Notes under the pieces: model-generated
What the model was told of the DNA's origin: nothing
The model's database searches: none
The model's input: only the letters and a program-made list of their open reading frames with translations
Assembly (NCBI GenBank): GCA_006738865.1
Contig: AP019701.1
Coordinates: 1,112,001 to 1,176,000, forward strand
Direction: 5' to 3'
DNA: 64,000 nucleotides
Source of the DNA: Allostella sp. ATCC 35155
GTDB lineage: Bacteria > Pseudomonadota > Alphaproteobacteria > ATCC43930 > Allostellaceae
Translations under genes and position numbers: made by a program
In this document: piece after piece, positions 54,897-63,265 of the stretch
How positions within the stretch are numbered: position 1 is the first letter of the stretch
How the letters are laid out: each line of letters starts with the position of its first letter

Positions 54897-55975
54897 GCGA
54901 GACGACCCTGCCGGCCGGCGCCGCCAAGGCGCCGGTCATGGGCCTGTTCGAGCGTTGGCTGACCCTCTGGGTGGCCTTGTGCATCGTCGCGGGCATCGCG
55001 CTGGGACAGGCACTGCCCGGATTCTTCCACGCACTGGGCACCGCGACGGTGGCCGAGGTCAACCTGCCGGTCGCGATCCTGGTCTGGCTGATGATCGTGC
55101 CGATGCTGCTCAAGATCGACCTCGGCGCGCTGGGCCAGGTCGGGGCGCACTGGCGCGGCATCGCCACCACCGTCGGCGTCAACTGGCTGGTCAAGCCCTT
55201 CTCCATGGCGCTGCTCGGCTGGCTGTTCATCGCCCATCTGTTCCGCCCCTGGCTGCCCGCCGACCAGATCGACAGCTACATCGCCGGGCTGATCCTGCTG
55301 GCCGCCGCGCCCTGCACGGCCATGGTCTTCGTCTGGTCGAACCTCGTCGATGGCGAGCCCCACTTCACGCTGGGCCAGGTGGCGCTCAACGACGTCATCA
55401 TGATCTTCGCCTTCGCGCCGGTGGTGGGGCTGCTGCTCGGCCTCTCGGCGATCACGGTGCCGTGGGACACGCTGCTGCTCTCGGTCGTGCTCTACATCGT
55501 GATCCCCGTCCTGGTCGCGCAGCTCTGGCGCAGCCGCCTGCTCGCCACAGGCGGCCGGCCGCGGCTCGACCGGGTGCTGGCGTGGCTGGCGCCATGGTCG
55601 CTGACGGCGCTGCTGGCGACGCTGGTCCTGCTGTTCGGCCTCCAGGGCGAGCAGATCGTGCGCCAGCCGCTGGTCATCCTGCTGCTGGCGGTGCCGATCC
55701 TGATCCAGGTCTATTTCAACGCCGGCCTCGCCTACTGGCTGAACCGCCGGCTCGGGGTCGCCTGGTGCGTCGCCGGTCCGTCGGCGCTGATCGGCGCCTC
55801 CAACTTCTTCGAGCTCGCCGTCGCGGCGGCCATCGCCCTCTTCGGCTTCCAGTCGGGGGCGGCGCTGGCGACCGTCGTCGGGGTTCTGATCGAGGTGCCG
55901 GTGATGCTGTCGGTCGTCCAGATCGTCCGCCGCTCGCGCGGCTGGTACGAGCGCGGGGGAGCGGGCGCCGCCTGA
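54893..55975 (+). CDS. acr3: Arsenite efflux transporter ACR3
   Basis: The 360-residue protein has ten helices and the ACR3 signatures: PVAILVWLMIVPMLLKID, AAAPCTAMVFVWSNLVDGEP (with the conserved Cys), and GASNFFELAVAAAIALFG. It exports As(III) using the proton gradient. It is last in the ars operon. It would remove arsenite formed by the arsenate reductase domain of the fused gene. Confidence 0.95.
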   Translation: MSETTLPAGAAKAPVMGLFERWLTLWVALCIVAGIALGQALPGFFHALGTATVAEVNLPVAILVWLMIVPMLLKIDLGALGQVGAHWRGIATTVGVNWLVKPFSMALLGWLFIAHLFRPWLPADQIDSYIAGLILLAAAPCTAMVFVWSNLVDGEPHFTLGQVALNDVIMIFAFAPVVGLLLGLSAITVPWDTLLLSVVLYIVIPVLVAQLWRSRLLATGGRPRLDRVLAWLAPWSLTALLATLVLLFGLQGEQIVRQPLVILLLAVPILIQVYFNAGLAYWLNRRLGVAWCVAGPSALIGASNFFELAVAAAIALFGFQSGAALATVVGVLIEVPVMLSVVQIVRRSRGWYERGGAGAA

Positions 55976-55982
55976 CCGGGCG

Positions 55983-58364
55983 TCAGCCCTCCCGCCGCCA
56001 GATCGCCAGGCCGGGCATCGGCTCGGGGAAATCCTCGCGCATCCAGCCCGGCATGGCGGCGGGCATCACCTCGCGCAGGCCCGTCTCGACCTGCCAGACG
56101 GCGTTCTCCCACAGCCGCGTGTTCGACACGACAAACGTCCCGCCCGGCCGCACCGCTGCCACCACGGCCGGCCAGAGGCGGCGCCAGACCTCCGGGCCGT
56201 TGCCGTGGACGTCGGCGAAGACGAAGTCGAACCGCTCGCCGGACGCTTCGAGGAAGCCCGCGCCGTCCTCGACAAGAACGCGGACGCCGAGCCCGTCGAG
56301 GTTGGTGGCGGTTCCGCGATCGACCAGATCGACGGTCGTCACCCGGCAGCCCCCGTCGGCGAGTATGGCCGCGACCCGCCCGCGCGAGGTGCCGATGTCG
56401 AGTGCATCGCCGCCGGCATGGCGGGCCGCGGCGGCCAGCACGCGGGCGAGGTTCGGTTCGGCCAGCGACCAGCCGGGATCGCCCCACTGGCCGCGATTCA
56501 CCAGCCAGCGGCTGCGCGCGGCCGGGGATCGGCCCGGGTCGGGGCCGGGCAGGACGCCGGCCGCGACCATGCGCTCGAAATGCCGGTTGGCGCGACGGAA
56601 CGCCTGTCCGAAGTGATAGCCCCAGGCCCGGCCGTGATCGCCGCCCGGGCCGAAGTCGATGCGATCCTCGCTCGCGCGGGCGAACGGGAACTCCGACAGT
56701 GGGATCGGTTGCGCGCCGAGGCGCTGGAACGCCACTGCGGCGACACCCTGCTCGTCGTCGTCCCGCCGTCCGTCATGGCCAGGCCGTAGCGGCCGCTCGT
56801 CCAGCAGCGCCTCGAAGTCGGCGCGATAGGACAGGCCAGGCGGCAGCGAGACGAGGCCGGAATAGAGCAGGAGCCGGCGGTCGACGAGATCGCCATACGC
56901 ACCATAGGCCGCGTGCCGCAGCCAGCGGCCGTCCTGGGCGACCCGCAGCGGGTCGCGTCCCGAGCACCAGTCCTCGAACCAGGGCGGCGCATCGATCACC
57001 ACCTGGTCGCCGTCCAGGATCCACTCGGGCGCGTCGGGCCGCACCCGCTCCGGGAACCATTTCCACCAGTAGCCGAATGCGTCCGGCCCGCAGCCGGCCG
57101 TCCGGAGGCGGCGCGCCAGCCAGGGATTGTCCTCCGGCCCGACCGGGCGAAGCTCGACCGGCTGGTCGGCGCCGGCCAGCAGGGCGCGCGCCCGCGCCCC
57201 GGCGATGCCGCTGGTGCAGAGGCAGTAGTCGACGCGATTGCCGAACAGCCGCGTCGCCAGCGCGATGGCGCTGGCCGTCACCGCGTCGTCGAGCCCGTCG
57301 CCCTTGATCCAGCGGATGACCGGCCGGCTTCCCTGGGAGAAGGGGTGCGGCGCCAGCGCCGAATCGGCCAACGCCATCCGCCGGGACAGCGGTTCCTCAG
57401 TTGCCGGCGCACGGTCTTTGGCGGTGCGTTCCTCCGCCTGGACCGCCGCCGGCGGCCGTTCCCGGCGGGACCAGCGGCTGGCCGGCCGCCGCGGCAGGCG
57501 CGGGTCGAGGACGACCGGGACTGCGGTCACTCCCGGCGGCTGCGCCGTCGCCGGCCTGGGCGCGTCGAGGTGCCAGGGCGCGTCGAGGTGCCAGGGCGCG
57601 TCGAGGTGGAAGAGGGCGAGTTCCAGCCACATCGGCTCGGCCGTCGGCGGTGCCGGGACCGCCAGCGGCATCCAGAAGCGCTCGCCGGGCCGCAGCGCCA
57701 CGGGCGGCGGGCGCCGCTGGGCGGCGATCATCCGGCCGCTGTCGGCCGCGAGCCAGCGCAGGCCGAGGGCCGCCGGGTCGGCACCGGCCATGGACCAGCG
57801 CCGGGTGCCGTCGTTCGCGATCTGCAGCTGCAGTTGGACCAGCTCCCCCGGCCGGCATTCCCGGGTATGGGAGAGCACGACCACGGTTCCGATCGGCTGG
57901 AACCGGTGCTTTCCGTGGTGTGCGAGGTGATGGGCCAGCGGGTTGATCCGGCCATCTTCCAGTTCGGGATGCATGGCGAAGTAGCGTGCCATCGGAAATG
58001 CCGGACCGGGATCCCGGCGCTCCCGGCCGCCGAAGCGCCAATAGTGCAGGGCCGGGTCGGCCCGGCTGCGGGCGATGTCCGGATAGCGCTCGACATACCA
58101 TCGCGGGTCGAACAGCGGGTGTGGGGTGCGGTCCCACCGGTCGCGCGCCAGATAGTGGGCCAGCGGGTCGCCGTCGCCGAGCTCGGGGTGCTCGGCGCGA
58201 TACCAGGCCGTGTGGAACATCGGGTGGGGCGGCACGCCGCGCCGGACGCCATGCTCGCGATAGTGCCGGAACGCCGCGCCGCCATCGGGAAACCGGCCGC
58301 CGACCGCCGTCGCATAGAATGCCGGGTCGAAGAATGGCGGCACGCTGCGATCGTCCGCCGTCAT
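55983..58364 (-). CDS. Multidomain glycosyltransferase-associated protein with C-terminal methyltransferase
   Basis: The 793-residue protein has, in order, repeated motifs of the type FDPxxY...HYREHG (residues about 10-150, common at the front of rhamnan-type glycosyltransferases), an Ig-like beta-sandwich near 160-280, a unique middle region, and a class I methyltransferase near 630-750 (ALDIGTSRGRVAAILA, VTTVDLV, FDFVFADVHGNGPEVW). The HLDAPW motif is repeated three times at about 260-275, from an 18-base tandem repeat. Earlier frame extension to 58598 lacks similarity. Function probably lies in surface polysaccharide synthesis. Confidence 0.65.
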   Translation of the reverse strand: MTADDRSVPPFFDPAFYATAVGGRFPDGGAAFRHYREHGVRRGVPPHPMFHTAWYRAEHPELGDGDPLAHYLARDRWDRTPHPLFDPRWYVERYPDIARSRADPALHYWRFGGRERRDPGPAFPMARYFAMHPELEDGRINPLAHHLAHHGKHRFQPIGTVVVLSHTRECRPGELVQLQLQIANDGTRRWSMAGADPAALGLRWLAADSGRMIAAQRRPPPVALRPGERFWMPLAVPAPPTAEPMWLELALFHLDAPWHLDAPWHLDAPRPATAQPPGVTAVPVVLDPRLPRRPASRWSRRERPPAAVQAEERTAKDRAPATEEPLSRRMALADSALAPHPFSQGSRPVIRWIKGDGLDDAVTASAIALATRLFGNRVDYCLCTSGIAGARARALLAGADQPVELRPVGPEDNPWLARRLRTAGCGPDAFGYWWKWFPERVRPDAPEWILDGDQVVIDAPPWFEDWCSGRDPLRVAQDGRWLRHAAYGAYGDLVDRRLLLYSGLVSLPPGLSYRADFEALLDERPLRPGHDGRRDDDEQGVAAVAFQRLGAQPIPLSEFPFARASEDRIDFGPGGDHGRAWGYHFGQAFRRANRHFERMVAAGVLPGPDPGRSPAARSRWLVNRGQWGDPGWSLAEPNLARVLAAAARHAGGDALDIGTSRGRVAAILADGGCRVTTVDLVDRGTATNLDGLGVRVLVEDGAGFLEASGERFDFVFADVHGNGPEVWRRLWPAVVAAVRPGGTFVVSNTRLWENAVWQVETGLREVMPAAMPGWMREDFPEPMPGLAIWRREG
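57558..57607. repeat. 18-base tandem repeat, three copies
   Basis: GGCGCGTCGAGGTGCCA-type units repeat in frame within the multidomain gene and encode HLDAPW three times. The last copy differs at its end. The unit is a multiple of three, so copy number can change without a frameshift. Confidence 0.8.
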
Positions 58365-58506
58365 CGCAGGTCGAGCACCGGGAGCACCGGCCGGGCCGCT
58401 ACCGCCGTCGGCGCGGCACTTCCCTCGCCGAGGTGACGAAGGCCCATCTTCATGGCAGGAATCGACCCTGGGATTGTGTGCGCCAAGAATAGGCAAGGAC
58501 GGGGGA

Positions 58507-59547
58507 ATGGACAATCCGGCGGCGAGCCGGCCGCTGGCGGCGGTGGCGCTTTTCCTGCACGAGCGGGCGGCGGCGACGCGCGCCGTCTTCGCCGCCATTC
58601 GCGCGGCGCAGCCGTCGTGCCTGTTCCTGATCGCCGACGGACCGACCGGCCGGCCGGGCTCGGAGGAGCGGGCGGCGGCGGCCCGTGCCGAGGTCGCGAT
58701 CGTCGACTGGCCCTGCCGGGTCGAGCGCCTCTATGCCGAGACGAACCTGGGGTGCCGTATGCGGCAGTTCACCGGCATCGAGGCGGTGTTCTCGGCGGTC
58801 GATGCCGCGATCTTCCTCGAGGATGATTGCCTGCCGCAGCCGGGCGCCATCCGGTGGATGTCGCGGATGCTGGTGCGGTGGCGCGACGAAGCCCGGATCA
58901 TGATGGTGACGGCCGCCAATCCGCTCGAGGAATGGCGCGCCGACGACCGGACTTGGCATCTCGCGCGATACGGGACCGCCTGGGGCTGGGGCACCTGGCG
59001 CCGGGACTGGGCCGGCTTCACGGCCGTAGCCCCGGACCCCGCGGATGCGGCAATGCGGACGCAACTGGCCGCAATCCTGCCCGAGCCGTCCCAGCGGACC
59101 CGCCATCTGGCCGGCCTTGCGGCCGTCGCCGACGGGAGCTGGGACGCGCTCGACGTGCTCTGGGAGCATCGGCGGCTGCTGCGCGACGGGCTGGCGATCG
59201 TGCCGGCGCGCAACATGATCGACAATCTCGGCCTCGGCGCGGGCGCGACCCACACTGGCCGCGCGACCCCGATCGAACGGCTGCGCCGGGCATGGCCGGC
59301 GTCCGACATCGACCGCGACCCGGCGGACCTGGCGCCCGACGATGCCTTCGACCGCCTGGTCTGGGAACTGCGCAGCGGCCGGCATTCGGCCGGCAGCCTC
59401 GCGATGTGGGCCGGACGCATGATCGCGCGCGGCCGCGCCGTCCAGGCGATGGCGCTGCTCCATGGCGGCCGGCGGCAATTCCCGGACGATCCGGCGCTCA
59501 CCGACCTGGCCGGCCGGGCCGTGGCCGCGCTCGGGCGCCGGAGCTAG
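58507..59547 (+). CDS. Glycosyltransferase of the GT-A superfamily
   Basis: The 346-residue protein has AVALFLHERAAATRAVFAAI, CLFLIADGP, ETNLGCRMRQFTGIEAVF and FLEDDCLPQPGAIRW, where EDD supplies the metal-binding acids. This form is common in polysaccharide loci. ATG at 58507 follows a GGGGGA ribosome site. It converges with the next GT gene, and the two TAG stops share CTAG. Confidence 0.82.
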   Translation: MDNPAASRPLAAVALFLHERAAATRAVFAAIRAAQPSCLFLIADGPTGRPGSEERAAAARAEVAIVDWPCRVERLYAETNLGCRMRQFTGIEAVFSAVDAAIFLEDDCLPQPGAIRWMSRMLVRWRDEARIMMVTAANPLEEWRADDRTWHLARYGTAWGWGTWRRDWAGFTAVAPDPADAAMRTQLAAILPEPSQRTRHLAGLAAVADGSWDALDVLWEHRRLLRDGLAIVPARNMIDNLGLGAGATHTGRATPIERLRRAWPASDIDRDPADLAPDDAFDRLVWELRSGRHSAGSLAMWAGRMIARGRAVQAMALLHGGRRQFPDDPALTDLAGRAVAALGRRS

Positions 59548-60200
59548 CCGCGGCGCCGCTCGGCGAGGCGGCGGGCGACGACCGCGAAGGCGGCGGCGCG
59601 GTTGCGTGCGGGGTCGGCCGACAGCGCGTCCGCGCGCAGCGTCTTCTGCAGCAGCACCTGGGGGTCGGTCACCGAAGGTTCCGATGCGGCCCGGGCGAAC
59701 CAGTCCATGTCGCAGCCCATGCCGAACTCGGCGGCGAAGGGACCGACGCGGTCGAGGATCGCCCGGTGCACGAGCAGCGTGCCGGGCGTCCGGCCGAGGC
59801 GGGGGACGCCGCGCGGGCCGGGTACGGGCAGGGGGTCGGCGGCGTCGGTGACGAAGCGCAGATGGGCGATGGCGTAGGCCGGCCCGGCCATGCGGTCCAG
59901 CGCCGCCGCCTGCCGCGCCAGCTTGTCCGGCATCCAGCGATCGTCATGGTCGAGGAAGGCGAGCATGTCGCCGTGCGCGCGGGCGACGCCGAGATTGCGG
60001 GCGTCGGCCAGACCCTCGCCCTCCTGCATCACGACGCGTGCGCCCCAGCCTGCGGCGATGGCGCCGGTTCCGTCCGACGATTGCCCGTCCACGACCAGCA
60101 CCTCGTCCGGCGGCCGGGTCTGCGCCCGGATGCTGGCGAGCGCGCGCGGCAGGCGGACGGCGCCGTTGCGCACGCAGACAATGGCGGTGATCCGGGTCAC
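59544..60200 (-). CDS. Family 2 glycosyltransferase
   Basis: The 218-residue protein starts TRITAIVCVRNGAVRLPRAL and has SIRAQTRPPDEVLVVDGQS, ARNLGVARAHGDMLAFLDHDDRW with the DxD-type metal site. It transfers a sugar from a nucleotide donor. GTG start at 60200 overlaps the upstream GT2 gene (GTGA). Confidence 0.88.
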   Translation of the reverse strand: MTRITAIVCVRNGAVRLPRALASIRAQTRPPDEVLVVDGQSSDGTGAIAAGWGARVVMQEGEGLADARNLGVARAHGDMLAFLDHDDRWMPDKLARQAAALDRMAGPAYAIAHLRFVTDAADPLPVPGPRGVPRLGRTPGTLLVHRAILDRVGPFAAEFGMGCDMDWFARAASEPSVTDPQVLLQKTLRADALSADPARNRAAAFAVVARRLAERRRG

Positions 60201-60904
60201 GGCTGCGCCTCCCGGCGTCGATCGCGGGCGACCCGGGCGAGGCTGCGCATCCAGACGTCGAGATGGTCGCGTCGGCGCGCATCTCCGGTCAGGCCCTCCA
60301 TCAGGGAGCCATGCCCGCGGCGGTAATAGAGCGTGACCTCCGGAAGTGGCAGCCGGACGATGCCCGCCGCCCGCGACCGGATCCAGAAATCGACATCCTC
60401 GGAAGTGCGCAGGCGTTCGTCGAAGCCGTTCAGCCGCGCCACGGCCTCGCGGCGGAAGAGAGCGGCACCGAGATTGAAGCCCCCGGCCGCGCGGCCCAGT
60501 ACGGTGGCCGGGCCGTCGAACTCCGCCGGCGCGGCGGCGCGGAAGCGGCGCACCTGGCCATGGGCGATGCCCGCCTCGGGCGCCCGGCCGAGCGCCGCCA
60601 GCATCGTCGCCAGGGCGTGCGGCGGCCAGAGATCGTCGGCATCGAGGAAGGCGAGGTAGCGACCGCCGGCGGCGGCGATGCCGCGGTTGCGGGCGGCGGA
60701 CGGTCCCCGGTGCTCCTGACGCAGCAACCGCACCGGCACGGGCGAGGCCGACAGCCGCGCGGCCGGATCGTCCCTGGAGCCGTCGTCGACCACGATCGTC
60801 TCGATCGGCCCGACCGACTGGCGGGCGACGCTTTCCAGGGCCTCCAGCAGCAGGTCGCCGGCATCGCGGTGCGGCACGACGATGCTGACGAGGGCCGTCG
60901 CCAT
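60197..60904 (-). CDS. Family 2 glycosyltransferase
   Basis: The 235-residue protein has LVSIVVPHRDAGDLLLEAL, IETIVVDDGSRDD, AARNRGIAAAGGRYLAFLDADD and FDERLRTSEDVDFWIR, the GT2 donor, metal and acceptor motifs. It follows the PqqD-like gene by 7 bases. Confidence 0.9.
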   Translation of the reverse strand: MATALVSIVVPHRDAGDLLLEALESVARQSVGPIETIVVDDGSRDDPAARLSASPVPVRLLRQEHRGPSAARNRGIAAAGGRYLAFLDADDLWPPHALATMLAALGRAPEAGIAHGQVRRFRAAAPAEFDGPATVLGRAAGGFNLGAALFRREAVARLNGFDERLRTSEDVDFWIRSRAAGIVRLPLPEVTLYYRRGHGSLMEGLTGDARRRDHLDVWMRSLARVARDRRREAQP

Positions 60905-60911
60905 CCGCGAT

Positions 60912-61361
60912 CTATTCCAGCCGATGGGCGGCGTGTGGCCAGCCCAGGTCGTCGACCTCGTGGATCGGGTCGAGCGTCAGCAGATCCTGCATCTCGGTGA
61001 AGCGCTCCACCACCGGTGGGCTGAACGCCTCGCCGGGGGCGGCGGGAGGCACCCGGCGCTGGATCGCCGGTGCCTCCGGGGGGCCGTCGGACGGCAGCAG
61101 CACCCCGTCCGCGACGAGGCCCGCAACAAAGCCGTCCACGGCTGCGGGCGCCTCCGGGTCGGCATAGTGTCCGGCCGCCCACTGGCGCAGCTCGTCGAGC
61201 GAGCGGCCGTCCTCGATCTCGCCCCACAGCGGCACGGCGGCGCCGCGCAGGCTGTAGTAGCAGCCGCTCGTCGTGTTGATCAGGATGACCTCGCCGTCGA
61301 CGACGTCGTGGGCGATCTCGTCGCGGTTGATGCGAAAGTGCTGCGGCAGCGCGCTGTCCAT
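60912..61361 (-). CDS. PqqD-family protein
   Basis: The 149-residue protein has a PqqD fold at residues 5-85: FRINRDEIAHDVVDGEVILI, TTSGCYYSLRG, VPLWGEI and GRSLDELRQW. PqqD domains bind precursor peptides and hand them to modifying enzymes. The C-terminal 65 residues are not recognised. It lies in the GT operon, with no radical SAM gene nearby. ATG at 61361 fits the domain; the longer frame does not. Confidence 0.8.
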   Translation of the reverse strand: MDSALPQHFRINRDEIAHDVVDGEVILINTTSGCYYSLRGAAVPLWGEIEDGRSLDELRQWAAGHYADPEAPAAVDGFVAGLVADGVLLPSDGPPEAPAIQRRVPPAAPGEAFSPPVVERFTEMQDLLTLDPIHEVDDLGWPHAAHRLE

Positions 61362-61392
61362 CGGCCATGTCCCGTGCGGGCGGATTGGCCGG

Positions 61393-62802
61393 TCAGGATA
61401 GTGCGGCGCCCGCGGCGCGGCCACCGCCAAGCCGGGCGAGCCGCCGCTCCACGCGACCGGGCGCCGCCCCTGTGGCACGTGCGGTGGCGAACTCGGTCGC
61501 CGCCCGGTCGCCGCGGCCCTCGGCCTCCAGAACCAGCCCGGTCCAGTAGCGCAGCATGCCGTCGCCGGGCATCCCGTTGCGATGGTGGAAGAGACCACCT
61601 TCCGTCCGTACCCAGTCGCCCGTCAGGGCGGCGATCGCGCCGTCCGCCGCCGTGCTGCCGCGCAGGCTGTCGCGGAAGGGGGCGCCCCACTCGCCGAGCG
61701 CTTCGGCGAAGCGGCGCGCGGCGGGGAAGGGGTGATCGGGCGGGGCTGTCCGCTGGCGGCCACCCGCGGCCGCAGCGGCCTCCAGCACCGCGCCGATCCG
61801 CCGCGCCGCCGCGGCGGCGTCGAACTCCGAGCGGGCATGGGCGGCGGCGGCGCGGCTGAGGCGCCGGCGCAGCTCGGTGTCGGCGGCCAGCGCGGCGAGC
61901 GCGGCGCCATAGTCCCGCTCCGCGACGACGAGGCCGGTGACGCCGTGCTCGACCATGTCGACGATGCCGCCGTACGGCAGGATCACCGGCGGCAGGCCGG
62001 CGGCCATCGCGATCTGCAGGCTGCGGTCGCTGGAGGAGTAGGTGTCGGGCGCCAGCGGATAGCCGAAGACGTCCGCCTCGGCCAGCGCCGGCTGGAGGTC
62101 GGTGACGAAGCCGCGCATTTCGAAGCGGTGGGCCGCACCCGCGGCTGCGGCGGCGGCGAGCAATGCCGGCTCCCCGCCGCCGGTGCCGCAGACGGTGAAG
62201 CGCGCCGCCGCCGGCGCTCCGGCCAGCGAGATGGAGACGAAGTCCGGGTGGATCTTGCCGGGGCCGACGGTACCGACATAGGTGACGACGAACCCCGCGT
62301 GCGGCGCCGGTGGCAGGTCGAAGAACGGGGTGAGGTCGATGATGCCGCGCACGGTCTCGGGGTGCGCGCGCAGGGCGGGGTTGCCGGCGATGACGGCCTG
62401 CCGGGCCGTCGCCGCCGTCGTCAGCACGATCCGGTCGGCGCGCTCGACCAGGGCCGGTGGAACCAGCTGCGGTGGCGCTGCGCCGTTGACCTTGGCCCAG
62501 CCCACCGTCGGAAGGCCCGACGGCAGGCGCTCGAGGAAGGCGAGGGTCGAGGGCGTGTTCCAGAAGTGGATCAGGACGACATCGGCATCCGCCAGCGCCG
62601 CCGCCTCGCCGTCGGCCGGGATGACGGGAATGCCGGCGCGGGCCAGTTCGAGGCGCGTCAGCGGCGAGGTCGGTGCCTCCAGGGCAAGGACGCGGTGGCG
62701 CCCGGCGAGGATGCGCGCGGTCGCCGCCATCGAGCCGGCGGCGCCGCCGGCGCGCAGGTGTGGGATGACGTGGAGGACGCGAAACGTGCCGTTCGCGTTC
62801 AT
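61393..62802 (-). CDS. Family 4 glycosyltransferase
   Basis: The 469-residue GT-B protein has FRVLHVIPHLRAGGAAGSMA, YVGTVGPGKIHPDFV, FEMRGFVTDLQPALAEADVF and a donor-site region MAAGLPPVILPYGGIVDMVEHG. It carries about 110 extra C-terminal residues that resemble a helical repeat. It heads the minus-strand operon GT4-PqqD-GT2-GT2 and is divergent from the nonapeptide-repeat gene with 102 bases between. Confidence 0.85.
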   Translation of the reverse strand: MNANGTFRVLHVIPHLRAGGAAGSMAATARILAGRHRVLALEAPTSPLTRLELARAGIPVIPADGEAAALADADVVLIHFWNTPSTLAFLERLPSGLPTVGWAKVNGAAPPQLVPPALVERADRIVLTTAATARQAVIAGNPALRAHPETVRGIIDLTPFFDLPPAPHAGFVVTYVGTVGPGKIHPDFVSISLAGAPAAARFTVCGTGGGEPALLAAAAAAGAAHRFEMRGFVTDLQPALAEADVFGYPLAPDTYSSSDRSLQIAMAAGLPPVILPYGGIVDMVEHGVTGLVVAERDYGAALAALAADTELRRRLSRAAAAHARSEFDAAAAARRIGAVLEAAAAAGGRQRTAPPDHPFPAARRFAEALGEWGAPFRDSLRGSTAADGAIAALTGDWVRTEGGLFHHRNGMPGDGMLRYWTGLVLEAEGRGDRAATEFATARATGAAPGRVERRLARLGGGRAAGAALS

Positions 62803-62904
62803 CGATTTTTTGCCGGCGCGGCCAGAACCGCTTTCGTGGAGGCGGCGACCTTAGGGCAACGCCGCGGCGATGGACGTCGCCGGCACTGCAACAGGAGAAC
62901 CCGG

Positions 62905-63195
62905 ATGAACAAGATCGCTTTCTTCGCCGCCGCCTTCGCCATCGCCCTGTCGGGCCCGGCCCTCGCCAATGTCGACCAGGGCAAGTTCGGCCAGATGCTC
63001 GACGCGGGCAAGTTCGGCGCGAACATGGACGACGGCAAGTACGGCCGCAACATGGATGCCGGCAAGTTCGGCGCCAACGCCGACGAGGGCAAGAAGGGCT
63101 CGAACCTCGAAGAGGGCAAGCTCGGCGCCAACACCGACGAGGGCAAGTACGGCCGCAACCTCGACGAGGGCAAGTTCGGCGCGAACGGCTTCTGA
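62905..63195 (+). CDS. Secreted nonapeptide-repeat protein of unknown function
   Basis: The 96-residue product has a signal peptide (MNKIAFFAAAFAIALSGPALA, cleavage after residue 21) followed by NV, eight tandem 9-residue units (residues 24-95) and a final Phe. Each unit has the form D-x-G-K-(F/Y/K/L)-G-x-(N/M)-x, with G3, K4 and G6 invariant. The mature part has no Cys and no hydrophobic core. AGGAG precedes the ATG by about 8 bases. It is surrounded by glycosyltransferase genes and a PqqD-like gene. No family was recognised. Confidence 0.85.
   Translation: MNKIAFFAAAFAIALSGPALANVDQGKFGQMLDAGKFGANMDDGKYGRNMDAGKFGANADEGKKGSNLEEGKLGANTDEGKYGRNLDEGKFGANGF
62974..63189 (+). repeat. Eight tandem 27-base units within the nonapeptide gene
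   Basis: The unit encodes one D-x-G-K-x-G-x-N-x block. GGCAAGTTCGGCG or close variants recur in each unit, so the gene can gain or lose whole units in frame. Confidence 0.85.
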
Positions 63196-63265
63196 GCCGC
63201 TGCGTTGCGGAACCCGGCCCGGTGCGGCCGGCGCGTCCCGGGGGATGCGCCGGCCGCCTGCCGTT

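Noticed and set aside
62974-63189. CRISPR-like array of 27-base repeats
   Set aside because: Repeats are contiguous without spacers, stay in frame and encode a regular peptide after a signal sequence; no cas genes.
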